Shown here in pieces: positions 21,346 to 64,000 of a DNA stretch of 64,000 nt. The DNA comes from Odontocerum albicorne. Its lineage: Eukaryota; Arthropoda; Insecta; Trichoptera; Odontoceridae. The notes beneath the pieces are model-generated. The model was not told where the DNA came from. It made no database searches and was given only the letters and a program-made list of their open reading frames with translations. Both the position numbers and the translations under genes were made by a program. Position 1 is the stretch's first letter, and every line of letters starts with the position of its first letter. The DNA is taken from positions 18,489,327 through 18,553,326 of the forward strand of contig OX463864.1 in NCBI GenBank assembly GCA_949825065.1. Reading direction: 5' to 3'.

Positions 21346-21521
21346 TAAAAAACCACTGGAATAGACAAATCATTAAAACCTGACCATCGCAAAACACATC
21401 TATTCATCGTAAATGTGTGAATCTTTATAGTATTGAATATTGCAATATTGCTATGGCATAAGTGAAGGGGAAGTACCTAATCTAATGGCCACAGCTACTA
21501 CTTTCCTATTCTTTGACTAAA

Positions 21522-21910
<389 letters not shown>

Positions 21911-21994
21911 TATTTTGTGATATTTTTAATCAGTCTGCTCTCTAAATTGCATATATAAATTGTCTTTTTATTATTATAGTTGTATTCGACAATT

Positions 21995-22074
21995 CTTTTG
22001 TCAGTTTCAGGGCCCCCTTCGTCCTGGGCCCTGGTCCTTTGCACCCGTTGCATATCCCTCTAGTTACGGCACTG
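21995..22074. mobile_element. Terminus of an unidentified DNA transposon
   Basis: On the minus strand it starts CAGTGCCGTAACTAGAGGG followed by GCAACGGGTGCAAAGGACC and GGGCCC, a pattern typical of MITE ends. No matching second end was found. 22075-22470 holds nothing recognised. Confidence 0.4.
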
Positions 22075-22483
22075 TGTATGAGTCACAATAAAATGAATTT
22101 ATTTAACGTTTAAGAAAAATGTACGTATATCATTAAACAGTTTATATTTTTAATTTCATAGAATAAGACATATTGCTATTTGTCAAATTAAATAAATAAG
22201 TTTTTAACAAGTGATCAAGAATAAGTTTTATTTATTATTATTTGTTTTAAACACTACCATTAGAGACCTTTAGAAATTATAATTTTATAAATGAATAAAA
22301 GTTTAAAAAATATATTTTTTTATATAGCGTGAAGGGGCTCAAATAACATTTTTAATTGAAATATTCCATTTCTTATTTTTACAGCCTACTTAAAAATACA
22401 CATTGAAGGAATAAATTGAAACTGTTCTCTATAAAGCACTTTTGTATTTTTAAGTAAAATTCAAATATAAAATTGCATCAAAT

Positions 22484-22606
22484 TCTCGTGGACAGTGGTT
22501 ATAGAAAAATTAATGTATTCTTGTGGACAGTGGACAGTGGTTATAGAAAAATTTATGTATTCTTGTGGACAGTGGACAGAGGTTATAGAAAAATTAATGT
22601 ATTTCG
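22484..22606. repeat. Short tandem repeat, GTGGACAGTGGTTATAG units
   Basis: Three units of 35-46 bp with core GGTTATAGAAAAATTAATGT. Confidence 0.8.
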
Positions 22607-22724
22607 TTCACTTTTACCACTAAAGAAAATGTATACTAAACAATCCCTTTTGCCACTTATTATAGTATATTTAAATATCTGTGATATCTAACTAATATAA
22701 AACTTTGTAATTTGTTCAGTCCAA

Positions 22725-23262
22725 CACTGTTGAAAATCACACATTTTCTATCGATGATGCCAAATTATTGTACAGTACCCGGCGGTAAGTAAAGACTGTC
22801 GCCCATAATCGGCTAACTTCGGCTTTGTAGAGCGTCATCTCTGTCGCTCGATGCGCTAACAGTCCAGTTGACAACGACTGACGAATCACGACGGAACACG
22901 TGTATGAATGACAGAGACGAGGCTCTACAAAGCCGAAGTTAGCCGATTATGGCCGACAGTCTCTTTCTTAAGCCCGATGTGTATTACTTATCGACGGGTA
23001 CTGTATGTCCGTAGTAATGGAAATAAATTTGACAGATTAGAGGCCTTAGAAAAATCTATGTCAGTGTATTGGGATGCATTAGAATTTTACTGTTAAAAGC
23101 ATGTAAATCGGTACCAGTTTGAATATAATTCAGTCTTGTTTGTGCTCCCTGATAATGAGGTGAAAACCTTGAAACCGGTAGAGTTATACCGTTATGTAAA
23201 GTGGAATAAACAGTGTTGGACTAAAAAAATTACAATGTCTTTAAACATTCACAGTGTTAATG
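22725..23262 (+). mobile_element. Penelope-like element 3' end (copy 2), split by a MITE
   Basis: VENHTFSIDDAKLL ends at the MITE at 22773 and the frame resumes after 23003 as SNGNKFDRLEALEKSMSVY. The CCTTGAAACCGGTAGAG motif follows at about 23170. Homologous to 16740-17110 on the other strand. Confidence 0.6.
22773..23003. mobile_element. Palindromic MITE family A, copy 2
   Basis: 231 bp, same ends as 16249-16458, TA at 22771-22772 and 23004-23005. Contains GTTAGCCGATTATGGCCGAC and its inverse. Confidence 0.9.
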
Positions 23263-23272
23263 CCTGAACTAT

Positions 23273-23824
23273 ATGGTCTTTTAAATTGAGCTGTTTTTTT
23301 AATAAAAAATTTTTTAACTCTTGAATAAAAAACACAATTTGCTTTGATTTCAAAAAACTTTTTATTGGTCATTGAAGTATAATGTATGCCATTTAAACAC
23401 AATAAACAATATCCGCCAAATGTCCACCTCTTGCAGCTCCACAGATGTCCACTCTTTTGTCAAAATTTTCGATGACATTTTGGCATAATTGCGGTTCTAA
23501 CTCACCAATAACTCTAATAATTTCGTCCTTCAGTTCAGGAATTGATCAGGGGTCATTCTTATAGACCTGGCTTTTCACGTAACCCCAGAGAAAACAGTCC
23601 AACGGTGTCAGATCACATGATCTTGGTGGCCAATTAACATCACCGTTTCCGGAGATTACAATAGATACAATAATTCTCAATTTGAACGCGTTGTTGTATT
23701 GTATACGACTACATTTTTATAAATGCCATACATTATACGTCTCAAATGTCACAAGACCCAGGCAAGTTCGTGACGCCATCTGTGTTTTATCCAAGAATTT
23801 AAAAAAACGCTCAATTTGAAAGAA
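23273..23824 (-). mobile_element. Tc1/mariner-like element X, deletion derivative copy 1
   Basis: Inverted ends with TTTAAATTGAGC / GCTCAATTTGAAAG. The interior on the minus strand is the C-terminal transposase piece (WPPRSCDLTPLD region and GAARGGHLADI). Copies at 38581 and 45183. Confidence 0.75.
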
Positions 23825-24142
23825 CTTATATAAATAATAATATAAAATTTTATGATACTTTTGTATTTATATTTTTCTTCTTCGAAAGACCGAATAGTCC
23901 AAAATTTTCTTTGACAATGTACATGGATATTTCAGTATAACACTTGAGTATCACTCGAACCCCTTAACCTTTGAAGTTATTTCAAAACCATAAAATATGA
24001 CCAGTGCATCAAGATAACAGCTGTATTATTGTTATCTATGAACCATCCATCTGGGGGTTTCGAATTCAATTCTTGACAGTACCAAAAAAATAATTTAAAT
24101 AGGTTCTGGTCTGATAAAAGAGTTAGTCTCGTATCAATACTT

Positions 24143-24898
24143 CTTCTTATAGGCCTGTTGGCCTGTTATGGTCCTGCATCATTGTTTCCCTCTTGTGACG
24201 TCGACTGCCACCTGTCATTCCATCTTTTGGGAGGTCGTCCTGGAGGTCTGCTTGCTTGGGGGATACTGTCCCTGGCCATTCTTACGAATATTGGTTCCGC
24301 CATTCTGGATACGTGTTCGTTCCAGAACCTTCTTCTCTGTCGTCCCCGTCTGACAATATCTTCAACTTCGCATTTCTGTGTTTCGTACTCTATCACGAAG
24401 GGTTTTGCCAGCGATACTCCTGAGTACCTTCATTTCGCTGGTTCGAAGGAGATTTTTGGTTCTGACAGTGTTGGCTCTGGACTTTATGCTGTATGTCATT
24501 ATGGGGCGGACACAGGTCTTGTATATCCTCACCTTGCTTTGGATGTTCATATACTTGTTTTTCCAGATAGTGTTCTTTAAACATCCGGAAATAGCTGCGG
24601 CCTTTTGCTATTGTTCAAGCACTTCGCCATAGAGGTCATTATTGCACATTATGCTAGCACCCAAGTATTTAAATTTTGTAACTTGTTCAATTGGTGTGTC
24701 GTTGATCGCCACACTGCATCCAACTTGCTCTGTGGCTAGAGTCATGCATTTAGTCTTGCTGATGGAGATAGACATGTTGTATTTTTTGGAAGCAGTGTGG
24801 AATCGATGTAGCATTTGTTGCAGGTCTTCCTCTGATTCGGCTATGATGGTGGCATCGTCAGCATAGCATATGATGTTTAGCATATTGTCGCCCATCTT
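24143..24898 (-). mobile_element. LINE family A, copy 2, with RT core
   Basis: The minus strand contains the catalytic-box sequence CYADDATIIAESEEDLQQML and VTKFKYLGASI, followed in another frame by the family-A C-terminus. Flanked by the 12-bp duplication GTATCAATACTT (24131-24142, 24899-24910). GAA-type tail. Short deletion relative to copy 1 near 24372. Confidence 0.9.
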
Positions 24899-25136
24899 GT
24901 ATCAATACTTACACGTGCTAAACTTGTGATAGTGTTGTTGCCTCTTGACTTGTGGGGTAGTGTTTCCAACACGTGCAATGACGAACCGAGAGTTCGTGCC
25001 TACTCTAACTAGGTTTTAATCCTGAATGTTTGATTTTGGCTTCAATGTGTCTGAATCACGTGTTCAGTTATTTTGAAATGTACCATAGGATTAAAAAATG
25101 AAACCTGTGTAAAAAAAATTTTCTTACATTTTTTTA

Positions 25137-26395
25137 TATACAACCTGGCAGATTTATTGCCATGAAACACTTTCATTATATACAACCTTGCAGATTTATT
25201 TCCATGAAACAATTTCACTATATACAACCTGGGAGATTTGTGTCCATGAAACATTTCCATTATATATGTTACAACCTGGCCGATTTATTTTCATGAAACA
25301 ATTTCATTATATACAACCTGGCAGATTTATTGCCATGAAACACTTTCATTATGTACAACCTGGCAGATTTATTTCCATGAAACGCTTTCATTATATACAA
25401 CATGGCAGATTTATTTTCATGAAACAATTTCATTATATACAACCTTGCAGATTTATTTTCATGAAACAATTTCATTATATACAACCTGGCAGATTTATTT
25501 CCATGAAACAATTTCACTATATACAACCTGGCAGATTTATTTCCATGAAACACTTCCATTATATATGTTACAACCTGGCCGATTTATTTTCATGAAACAA
25601 TTTCATTATATACAACCTGGCAGATTAATTGCCATGAAACACTTTCATTATGTACAACCTGGCAGGTTTATTTCCATGAAACGCTTTCATTATATATAAC
25701 ATGGCAGATTTATTTTCATGAAACAATTTCATTATATACAATCTGGCAGATTTATTTTCATGAAACAATTTCATTATATACAACCTTGCAGATTTATTTC
25801 TATGAAACATTTTCATTATATACAACCTGGCAAATTTATTTTCACACAATAATTTCACTATATACAACCTGCCAGATTTATGTCCTTGAAATACTTTCAT
25901 TATATATGTTACAACCTGGTCGATTTATTTTCATGAAACAATTTCATTATATACAACCTGGCAGATTTATTGCCATGAAACACTTTCATTATGTACAACC
26001 TGGCAGATTTATTTCCATGAAACACTTTCATTATATACAATCTGGCAGATTTATTTCCATGAAATACTTTCATTATATCGTCGTTGTTCTGCGAAAAGCA
26101 TTTAAGTCCAGATATTGAGTTTTGAGATAAATGCAATTTAAGTTTCGGAGGGCGATGTAAAATCAAGTTATATGATTTTTTATCTTTTCATAACAGCGAA
26201 ACTGTAAAACTTTTGGACATAAATATTTTTTCCATATGTCGATATTTTTATTTTAAGTAAAATGGCATCAAAAAGTCATTTTAAGCAAAAATGGACTTAA
26301 ATGCTTTTCGCAGAACAACGATGATATACAACCTGGCAGATTTATTGCCATGAAACACTTTCATTATATACAACCTTGCAGATTTATTACTATGT
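25137..26395. repeat. 42-bp minisatellite derived from a SINE tail
   Basis: About 24 units with core ACAACCTGGCAGATTTATT and CATGAAACA. Some units are 48 bp with an extra TATATGTT. The core equals the tail of the tRNA-derived SINE in this window (compare 59054-59080), and the array runs straight into an intact SINE body at 26325. Split by a MITE at 26079-26320. Confidence 0.92.
26079..26320. mobile_element. Palindromic MITE family C inside the 42-bp array
   Basis: Inverted ends GTTGTTCTGCGAAAAGCATT and its complement, with ATAT on both sides (present once in uninterrupted array units). A relative lacking a clear left end is at 36440-37235. Confidence 0.85.
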
Positions 26396-26545
26396 GGTAA
26401 TAATCTCTTCCAACTAACCAGAAAAATGTTAAAAATCATACTGGAACCTTTTTTAATAAAATTGAGTTGTATACTAACGGGAATCGAAACTGTAAACCCT
26501 GGATCGAAAGCCAGGTGTCTTATCAACTTAGTCACAGAGTTCAAA
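26325..26545 (-). repeat. tRNA-derived SINE
   Basis: Minus-strand head with CTAAGTTGATAAGACACCTG and the B-box region, then body GTTGGAAGAGATTA and the tail that continues as the 42-bp array. Confidence 0.7.
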
Positions 26546-26989
26546 TGTCATTTAAACCCCTTTACCCATTCATATATATTTTTTTATCATTATTTTTTTA
26601 ATTAAATGTTACTCAGTATTTACAGCCCTGTGACTTATGTTTTTTTACATATCCTTCTCCCAATTAAATAAATATTAAAATAATTATTGTTTTATTTACT
26701 TTAAATATCCTAATATTTTAATGTTAATCATAAAAGTCATTAAATACATTAAATTATCATTCTGTCCATACCTATCCATGTCTTTTCCTAATCCATTGCT
26801 CCTGATCTTTATACTTTTGCATCTACTAACGTCATGTTGACTGAGTGGTTTCGTATTTCATAATGGGTAAAGCAAGGATGTGTTATGTCACCCTGGTTGT
26901 TAAATGTATTTACATGAATTCATGTGTGAAGGAACTGATTCGGAGTGTATGCAGAATGTTGTTTGCTGATGATATGTTATGATAGTGTT

Positions 26990-27625
26990 AACAGAGAATG
27001 AGGATGAATAACAATGAATAATAATGTTAACGGAGAATGAGGATGAATAACTATGAACAATAATGTTAATGGAGAAAAAGGATGAATAACAATGAATAAT
27101 AATGTTAACGGAGAATGAGGATGAATAACTATGAATAATAATGTTAACGGAGAATGAGGATGAATAACAATGAATAATAATGTTAACGGAGAATGAGGAT
27201 GAATAACTATGAATAATAATGTTAACGGAGAATGAGGATGAATAACAATGAATAATAATGTTAACGGAGAATGAGGATGAATAACTATGAATAATAATGT
27301 TAACGGAGAATGAGGATGAATAACAATGAATAATAATGTTAACGGAGAATGAGGATGAATAACTATGAATAATAATGTTAACGGAGAATGAGGATGAATA
27401 ACAATGAATAATAATGTTAACGGAGAATGAGGATGAATAACTATGAATAATAATTTTAACGGAGAATGAGGATGAATAACAATGAATAATAATGTTAACG
27501 GAGAATGAGGATGAATAACTATGAATAATAATTTTAACGGAGAATGAGGATGAATAACAATGAATAATGTTAACGGAGAATGAGGATGAATAACAATGAA
27601 TAATAATGTTAATGGAGAACGAGGA
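26990..27625. repeat. 39-bp minisatellite with 78-bp higher-order unit
   Basis: About 16 units of 39 bp, core AACGGAGAATGAGGATGAAT. Units alternate between AACAATGAA and AACTATGAA, so the true period is 78 bp over most of the array. Its period of 13 codons produces a spurious 245-residue ORF on the minus strand. Confidence 0.95.
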
Positions 27626-27689
27626 TGTCGGACTCACGTTCGTAAACCATGTCTCGCGTTTGATATCGGACTGTTAGAAACTACTCGGT

Positions 27690-28290
27690 TTTATAATGAG
27701 AATATCAAGAGAATTTAACAGAACCGATATCCTCCGAAACTTATATAATTATCTAATTAGAACCAAATTAGAATACGCATCAGTTTGGGCTCCTCATCAG
27801 CTCAAACATAAAAACAATATTGAACAAATAAAAAAAAATCCTCAGATATCTATACAGGACAAAGGGCGATTATCCAAAATATGCTCACCGTGTCGAACTT
27901 CTCACGGTGTGTAACTATAGAAGCCTCGAAACAAGAAGAAATAATCCATTGTGATATTCCTACTTAAGGTTTTTCAAAGTTGCTTTAACTGTCCCACGAT
28001 TCTAGAAGCACTAAGTTTATATGTACCCAATAAATATAGCCGTGCAAGGAATCACCCTCTGTTCTACATACCAACTTACAGGACGAATATAATGGCTAAA
28101 CACTCAGTTATGCGTAGTATAGAGATATTGAACCAACTGAATGACACTGTTGATATATTCTCGGCACCGCCTAACAGTATGAGGTGAATCCTGGCTGATA
28201 TTCTTCCTAACGAATAAGCTAACGATAGAAGCAGACCCTCTTTGTGTAACAGGAGAAATACGTGCAAAGTGGACAAAAAAAAACAAAATT
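27690..28290 (+). mobile_element. Jockey-like LINE 3' region
   Basis: Reads LRNLYNYLIRTKLEYASVWA, YVPNKYSRARNHPLFYIPTY and RSIEILNQLNDTVDIFSAPP, the Jockey-clade C-terminus, with two frame breaks, then a 3' UTR ending in a short A-run. Used as reference for the split copy at 14115-16010. Confidence 0.75.
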
Positions 28291-28536
28291 ACCCGTGTTT
28301 GATAAGGGAATCGTATGAGAAGAAAAAAATGTGATAATGAATGCTGTGAAATCTAAAGTCATTGGATAGAAAACTGTGAAAAGGAAAAGTAAATGTGATA
28401 TATTGGTGAACAAGATTGGTGCAAGCTGAGGAATTCAACTATTTAGATAATATTTTCTCGGGTGAAGATTTAAGAGGAACATCAAATGGCATGTAGCGAT
28501 GGGTAACAAAGTCAATGGGGCACTAAAACACATATA

Positions 28537-28703
28537 TAGTACCCGGCGGTAAGTAATACATATCGTTTGTAGAGCGTCGTCTCTGTCGCATGATGCGCTA
28601 ACAGTCCAATCCGGTAACGACTGACAAATTGCGATGGAATACGTATATGAATGACAGAGACGACGTTCTACAAACAATGTGTATTACTTACCGCCTGGTA
28701 ATG
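28537..28703. mobile_element. Palindromic MITE family A, copy 3
   Basis: 167-bp shorter version. Ends AGTACCCGGCGGTAAGTAAT and inverse, TA flanks. Confidence 0.85.
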
Positions 28704-28889
28704 TACTCTAACTGAACAGTATCAAAATCTGCTAAGATGATAGTCCACAACAGTATTTTAGTACCAACTCATGCAGAGCTTTATTCTTCTGGACAATATA
28801 CTCGTACCTCCAAGCCCATGGATTCATCGACGTCTCTTCTTAATCTGCTCTACTCCCAGTCTCCTAAGGTCTCGCTGCGCGTTTTGTAA

Positions 28890-29013
28890 AATAATCTTTT
28901 ACAAAACTAGACTGGATGAAATTTACAATTTTTTCGGGTACTAGCAGGAATTAAATCTGTAGCCCCAGGATGGAAAACAGTCGACCCATCAACTAAGTCA
29001 TGGAGGTCTATGC
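28890..29013 (-). repeat. tRNA-derived SINE, degraded
   Basis: Minus-strand AGACCTCCATGACTTAGTTG matches the SINE head with an intact A-box pattern. B box weak. Confidence 0.5.
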
Positions 29014-29137
29014 ATGTACAATACTTAAAAAATATGGGAGGTGTTGTTTCCTGTCAAACGTTAACCATCATAACAATTTTTATCCTGTTCACTGTAGCAA
29101 CTCAGTAGAACTGCATCCAAGCCACTCGTACTAGCTC

Positions 29138-29298
29138 TTAACACGTTGAGTGCCGATGCACAAACAATTCACTACGAAGGTTACCGACGGCAGACTGACC
29201 AATAGAAGTGACAGTCCGATATTACGCGTAAGTGCGTGATTGGCACCCAGCGCTTTTCTCCTTATGCACAAACGCGTAATCGGCAGTCAACGTGTTAA
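29138..29298. mobile_element. piggyBac-like MITE
   Basis: 161 bp with inverted ends TTAACACGTTGAGTGCCGAT / ATCGGCAGTCAACGTGTTAA including the TTAA target at both ends. No coding potential. Confidence 0.75.
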
Positions 29299-29536
29299 GC
29301 TTAGAGATGGAACATCTTCCTGTGCCTTGTTTGCCATTTAATTTTCCCAGGATGATCAGCTATGTTATATTATATTTTGTGTCTCTTATTATGTGACCAA
29401 GATTACTGATGTACCGGGTACGAAAAAATGCCTGGTACCGAGTATTGAGTAACAGGAAAACAAAACAAAACTTACCCGGTTATCCGGCAGGTTGGTAAAA
29501 AAATGCATATATTTATCAAAAACTATCAAAATTTAC

Positions 29537-29762
29537 TATATTTCGGAAAATCTAGGATGAGTCCTGTGACAGCTCACAAATTTGCCCCAATACAACCTTG
29601 TAACGATGTTCAGTAATTTTAATTATTCTATTAATTTTAATATAAGCCTCAATTCTAATAAATAGCAAGTTATTTAGGTAAATACGAGTACATTACATTA
29701 GGCTGTATTGGGGCAAATTTGTGAGCTGTCACAGGACTCATCCTAGAATTTCTGAACTATAG
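29537..29762. mobile_element. Palindromic MITE family B, copy 1
   Basis: Both ends carry GATGAGTCCTGTGACAGCTC and ACAAATTTGCCCCAATACA in inverted orientation (arms about 65 bp) around an AT-rich centre. Confidence 0.85.
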
Positions 29763-31149
29763 ACAATACTTATCACCACCTCCTAAGCAGCATACCCAGC
29801 GGAAGAACGTTCAGCGAGGCGGGTATTACTTATGTTACGAAGAGAGAAGGAATAAACTACGCAGAGAAATTATAATCTACCACTATTGAGATTCAATTAT
29901 TAAATAAAAAAATTTGTATTGCACTTTTATCTCAACAATAAAAAAATGTTAAAATAAGTTTTGTGTCATTTATTTTCAATCACTTATCTTCTTTTTAGTG
30001 TTCATGGAACCCAATACCCAGCACTAGATCCCAGAAATATTTGTCGGATCCGGGTTATTGCGGGTATTGAAAATATTACCGGCACCGGGTAATTTCCAAG
30101 CACCCAGTACATCACTACCCGAGATACTGCAACTTGCAAACATTCACAGTTTTAAGCAGTTCCTGATTCTTATATATTGCGCAAAAGCACTATCACGTTC
30201 TATACAGGGAATCTCTAAGATACATCTAGATTTTTTTGTTTTCCGTAGACCCCCTGCCTGCCTAATATTGAATTTTCCTAAACCTATTAACTTTAAATGT
30301 GTTTATGACAGCTGACACAGTGCTGTTCAACTTGATAAGGTTTTATGTAGAGTGGACAATTGTAAAAAAATAAAAACATGTACAATTTGTATTCATACCT
30401 TTATCGAAAAGACACAAAATGCAAGGAAATATTTGGCTTTGAAACGAAACAAAACAAAACCTAGTAAAATCCTTACATAAAATACTACACAAATAATACT
30501 GTTAATGAAAGGGATGGACCTGATGCTCTGATAGCAATGGTTCAATATTTGGCTTCAAATTAGTGAGGTATAGTCTTAAATCTCCACGTCCAGTGATTTG
30601 CATTCGATTTCTTTATATAAGTATTTTCTATGTCTAATATAAGTATTATGTACACACAATCTGTGTTAGGTGTAATAAGACATTTACTGAACGCCTAAAT
30701 ATTGATGATGATCTGCCTAAATGGGATCCGCTCACGTGGACCCCCATTTACATCTCGTGCACCCCCCCATTTTCTTTTCTCGCTGACATAGACCCCCTGC
30801 AAGTGGAAATCGACCCTTGGGGGTCCATATAGACTACTTTGGAAATCTTTGATCTAGATCCACATCTCTAAAGTTTCAATTATACATGATGTTTCCTGGT
30901 ACAGTATTCTTGCCTCTATTCCATAAAGGAGAGCTGAAAATATGTAGTGGCAAATACGGGAGGTATAGAGATAATAAAACAATTTATTTTTTAATTATTT
31001 GGCCATTTATTTTTATTAATATTAATAATAATATGTACACAATAAACTTTAAAAGTATTAATTTAACATATATAAAAATATTATTTAACATTAGTTGGTG
31101 TAATGTGATTTGTATAGTAAGACATGTTGAAAACAAATCATTTCAAGAA
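29763..31149. other. Intergenic, mostly unassigned
   Basis: No gene. 30720-30850 has C-rich pieces (GACCCCCATTTACATC, GACCCTTGGGGGTCC) that look like the end of a DNA transposon. The rest is AT-rich and may include the distal twitchin 3' UTR. Confidence 0.4.
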
Positions 31150-32433
31150 ATTTAGACGCAAATTTCGTTCTTCGTACGAATCGAAACGGAATTATTTCTT
31201 GGTGGCGATGGTAAAAAAAGAAAAAAATAACGTTTCAAGAGTACCGTAGTATACAAAAAAAATTGATGGTAAATGATTTGAGGATTTTTATATATATACT
31301 AACGAACAAAACTCATGTCAGAATAACTTAAAAAAAAGATTTATAACAATTGAACGGAAAATACTGTGTGTTCATTGAAAATTATATATATTTTTTTTAG
31401 CAAGCGAGGTTCTTTGGATAAAGAAAAAGCTTTTAAAATATTCGACAGTTGAAAGTTAAAGTTTTTTTTTTTTTCAAAGATAAAATGCTTTAAGGTTTCA
31501 CGTAAGATTAAAATTAAAAAAAATAAAAGTCAATCGGACTTGCTACAAAAAAAAAAAAAAGATAAATGAAAGAATGGCACGATTGAATAAATTAATGCGT
31601 CCTATATATATAAAATAGTTGGGGTTTTTTGCCATTTGTTTTAAAAGTCAAAGCCGTAAACCGCAACCGAAAGAAGCTTAATTGAAAAATAAATTAATGA
31701 TGAGATAATAAATAATGAAAATAAAAACAATACTAAAAAATTAACTGGCCACATACAGCGAATAATCTCTCATAAAAAAAGCAGATACTCATTTGCAAAA
31801 GTTTGTTTTTCAAACGCGGCAACATGTGTATATATTATATATATATGATGTAATTTTTTTTTTTAATAACCGCGGCGATACATTCCATTTAAAAAATAAA
31901 TAGTTACAAACAAAATATATATGACTAGATCTTTTTTTTTTTCATTAAATACGACTAAATTCATAATATTTTTTTCTCTCATTCGATACGTTTATTTTAG
32001 ATATTTAATTGTATATTCGCCATTTTTTTGTTTAAATAAATTCGAAATGTTAAATTAATATTCGTAATATTGTGTTTATTAATTTAATTGATTCAATAAT
32101 ATATTAAAAATTGGTCAAAACATTCAAAGTATTACATTTTATATTTAAACATTCGATAAAGGAACCAAAATCACGTGTATGAAGCATATAAAGGCAAAAA
32201 TTTTAATTACACTGAACCACGAAAAAAAAAATTTTTTTTTTGCTGAAGTATTTTTTTTTAAATTGATCTATTTGTGTGTATTGAATTTGTGTGTGTATAT
32301 TTTTTTGTTAATAAAATTTTTTTTCGTTGCGAATATTTATTTTCAGAGTTCATGATCGTTTTCCTCATAGTGATTTTGAGAGAAAATCGTTATTTTGATA
32401 GTACACGTCACACAGTCCTCGTTAGTTAACAGT
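31150..32433 (-). other. Probable twitchin 3' untranslated region
   Basis: AT-rich, low-complexity DNA with many homopolymer T/A runs and none of the repeat families found elsewhere in the window. On the minus strand an AATAAA occurs at 32341-32336, 93 bases after the stop, and further ones lie downstream (around 32072 and 30990-31010). Where the transcript ends cannot be decided from sequence. Confidence 0.4.
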
Positions 32434-63268
<30,835 letters not shown>

Positions 63269-63340
63269 CTGAAATTATTTAGAATTGTTATCAACAGGTC
63301 CAAAAAATTAATGGGGTAAGCGAATGAAATGTATTTACAT

Positions 63341-64000
63341 GTAATGTCCATAATAATTTTATAACAAATACTTGCATTGGAAGTAAATGAAAAGCAAGGA
63401 ATCACACGTTACAAGCAAATCTTTCTTTAGAAGCAAGTGTTCTAATTAAAACCGAATAAAAGATTTAAAATACACTTTTATTTGAATAATTTCGGTTGAA
63501 ATAAATATGTAGGATTTAAAATCAGATTTTTTATTTTAATTCAAATAATGACAGTGAAATTCAATGGTGTTAGCACCGTTTCTTTAAATACAATTAAAAT
63601 ATAAAAAAATACATGTCACAAGCAAATTTAACTTTAGATACTTGCATTAGAAAGATATAAAAGTTGAGAAATCACATGTTATGAGCAAACCCTTCTTAAA
63701 AAGCAAATACTTTTGTTGGAAGTGAATAAAATTCAAGGAATCACGTATCACAAGCAAATCTTTCTATTGAAGAAAATTAATCACAAGTAAATCTTTCTAT
63801 TGAAGCAAATGCTTTCATTAGAAGTGAAAACGAATTACATATTACAAGCAAATCCTTCTATTGAAATAAATGATTTAATTGGAAGTGAAAAGGAATCACA
63901 TATCACGAGTAAATCTTTGTATTGAAATAAATGCTTTCATTAGAAGTGAAAACGAATTACATAGTACAAACAAATTCTTCTATTGAAACAAATGCTTTTA
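63341..64000. repeat. Degenerate 65-75 bp tandem array, runs off the window
   Basis: At least eight units with AAGCAAATCTTTCTATTGAA and GCTTTCATTAGAAGTGAAAA. Units become more alike towards the right edge. Confidence 0.85.

Noticed and set aside
25188..26166. Repetitive ORFs on both strands (HYIQPGRFI / LFHENKSARLYIMK)
   Set aside because: The 42-bp period is 14 codons, so stops are avoided in several frames at once. It is a SINE-derived minisatellite.
26900..27637. 245-residue Ser/Ile repeat ORF on the minus strand
   Set aside because: The 39-bp array has a period divisible by three and no stop in one frame. No start context, splice signal or non-repeat domain supports a gene.

Overview
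This is intron-rich, AT-rich animal nuclear DNA, almost certainly from an insect. The evidence is GT-AG introns with phase-matched exons, a twitchin/projectin gene of the insect type, many mariner, LINE and tRNA-derived SINE relics, and interstitial tracts of the insect telomere motif (CCTAA/TTAGG). I cannot fix the order. The TTAGG tracts make Diptera unlikely, but that is a weak argument. There is no sign of bacterial, plasmid or viral gene organisation.

Only two host genes are visible, and they converge. On the + strand, six exons (5787-14054) encode the C-terminal 341 residues of a peroxisomal ABC half-transporter of the ABCD (ALD) family, with the complete nucleotide-binding domain and the stop codon. 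The transmembrane half must lie left of the window. On the - strand, seventeen exons (63268 down to 32434) encode the C-terminal 979 residues of twitchin/projectin (bent): the kinase domain, its regulatory tail, five Ig domains with a basic Ser/Pro/Lys-rich linker, and the stop. Earlier exons lie right of the window. All splice phases close in both genes, so both look functional.

Everything else (about 94% of the window) is intron and intergenic DNA built from repeats. Left part (1-14 kb, ABCD introns): a 1 kb tandem duplication, three mariner-type elements, LINE tails, a tandem repeat that copies a splice donor, and a Harbinger-like element carrying a MADF exon. Intergenic part (14-32 kb): a Jockey-like LINE interrupted by two later insertions, Penelope-like fragments, a 346-bp triplicate array, a giant (TA)n tract, a 42-bp minisatellite seeded by a SINE tail, a 39-bp minisatellite with a two-unit higher-order period, and several palindromic MITE families. 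Right part (32-64 kb, twitchin introns): more mariners, some within 15-60 bp of splice sites, LINEs with clean target-site duplications and GAA or GAT 3' tails, a second MADF element, telomeric-repeat blocks holding truncated poly(A) retroelements, and a mariner with an almost complete transposase.

The two genes do not form a pathway. Their proximity is notable because, from memory, both orthologues lie on the Drosophila dot chromosome (Muller element F). The most interesting material is the repeat biology: nested insertions with empty sites readable inside the window, SINE-derived tandem arrays, MADF-bearing Harbinger derivatives and telomere-repeat-embedded retroelements.
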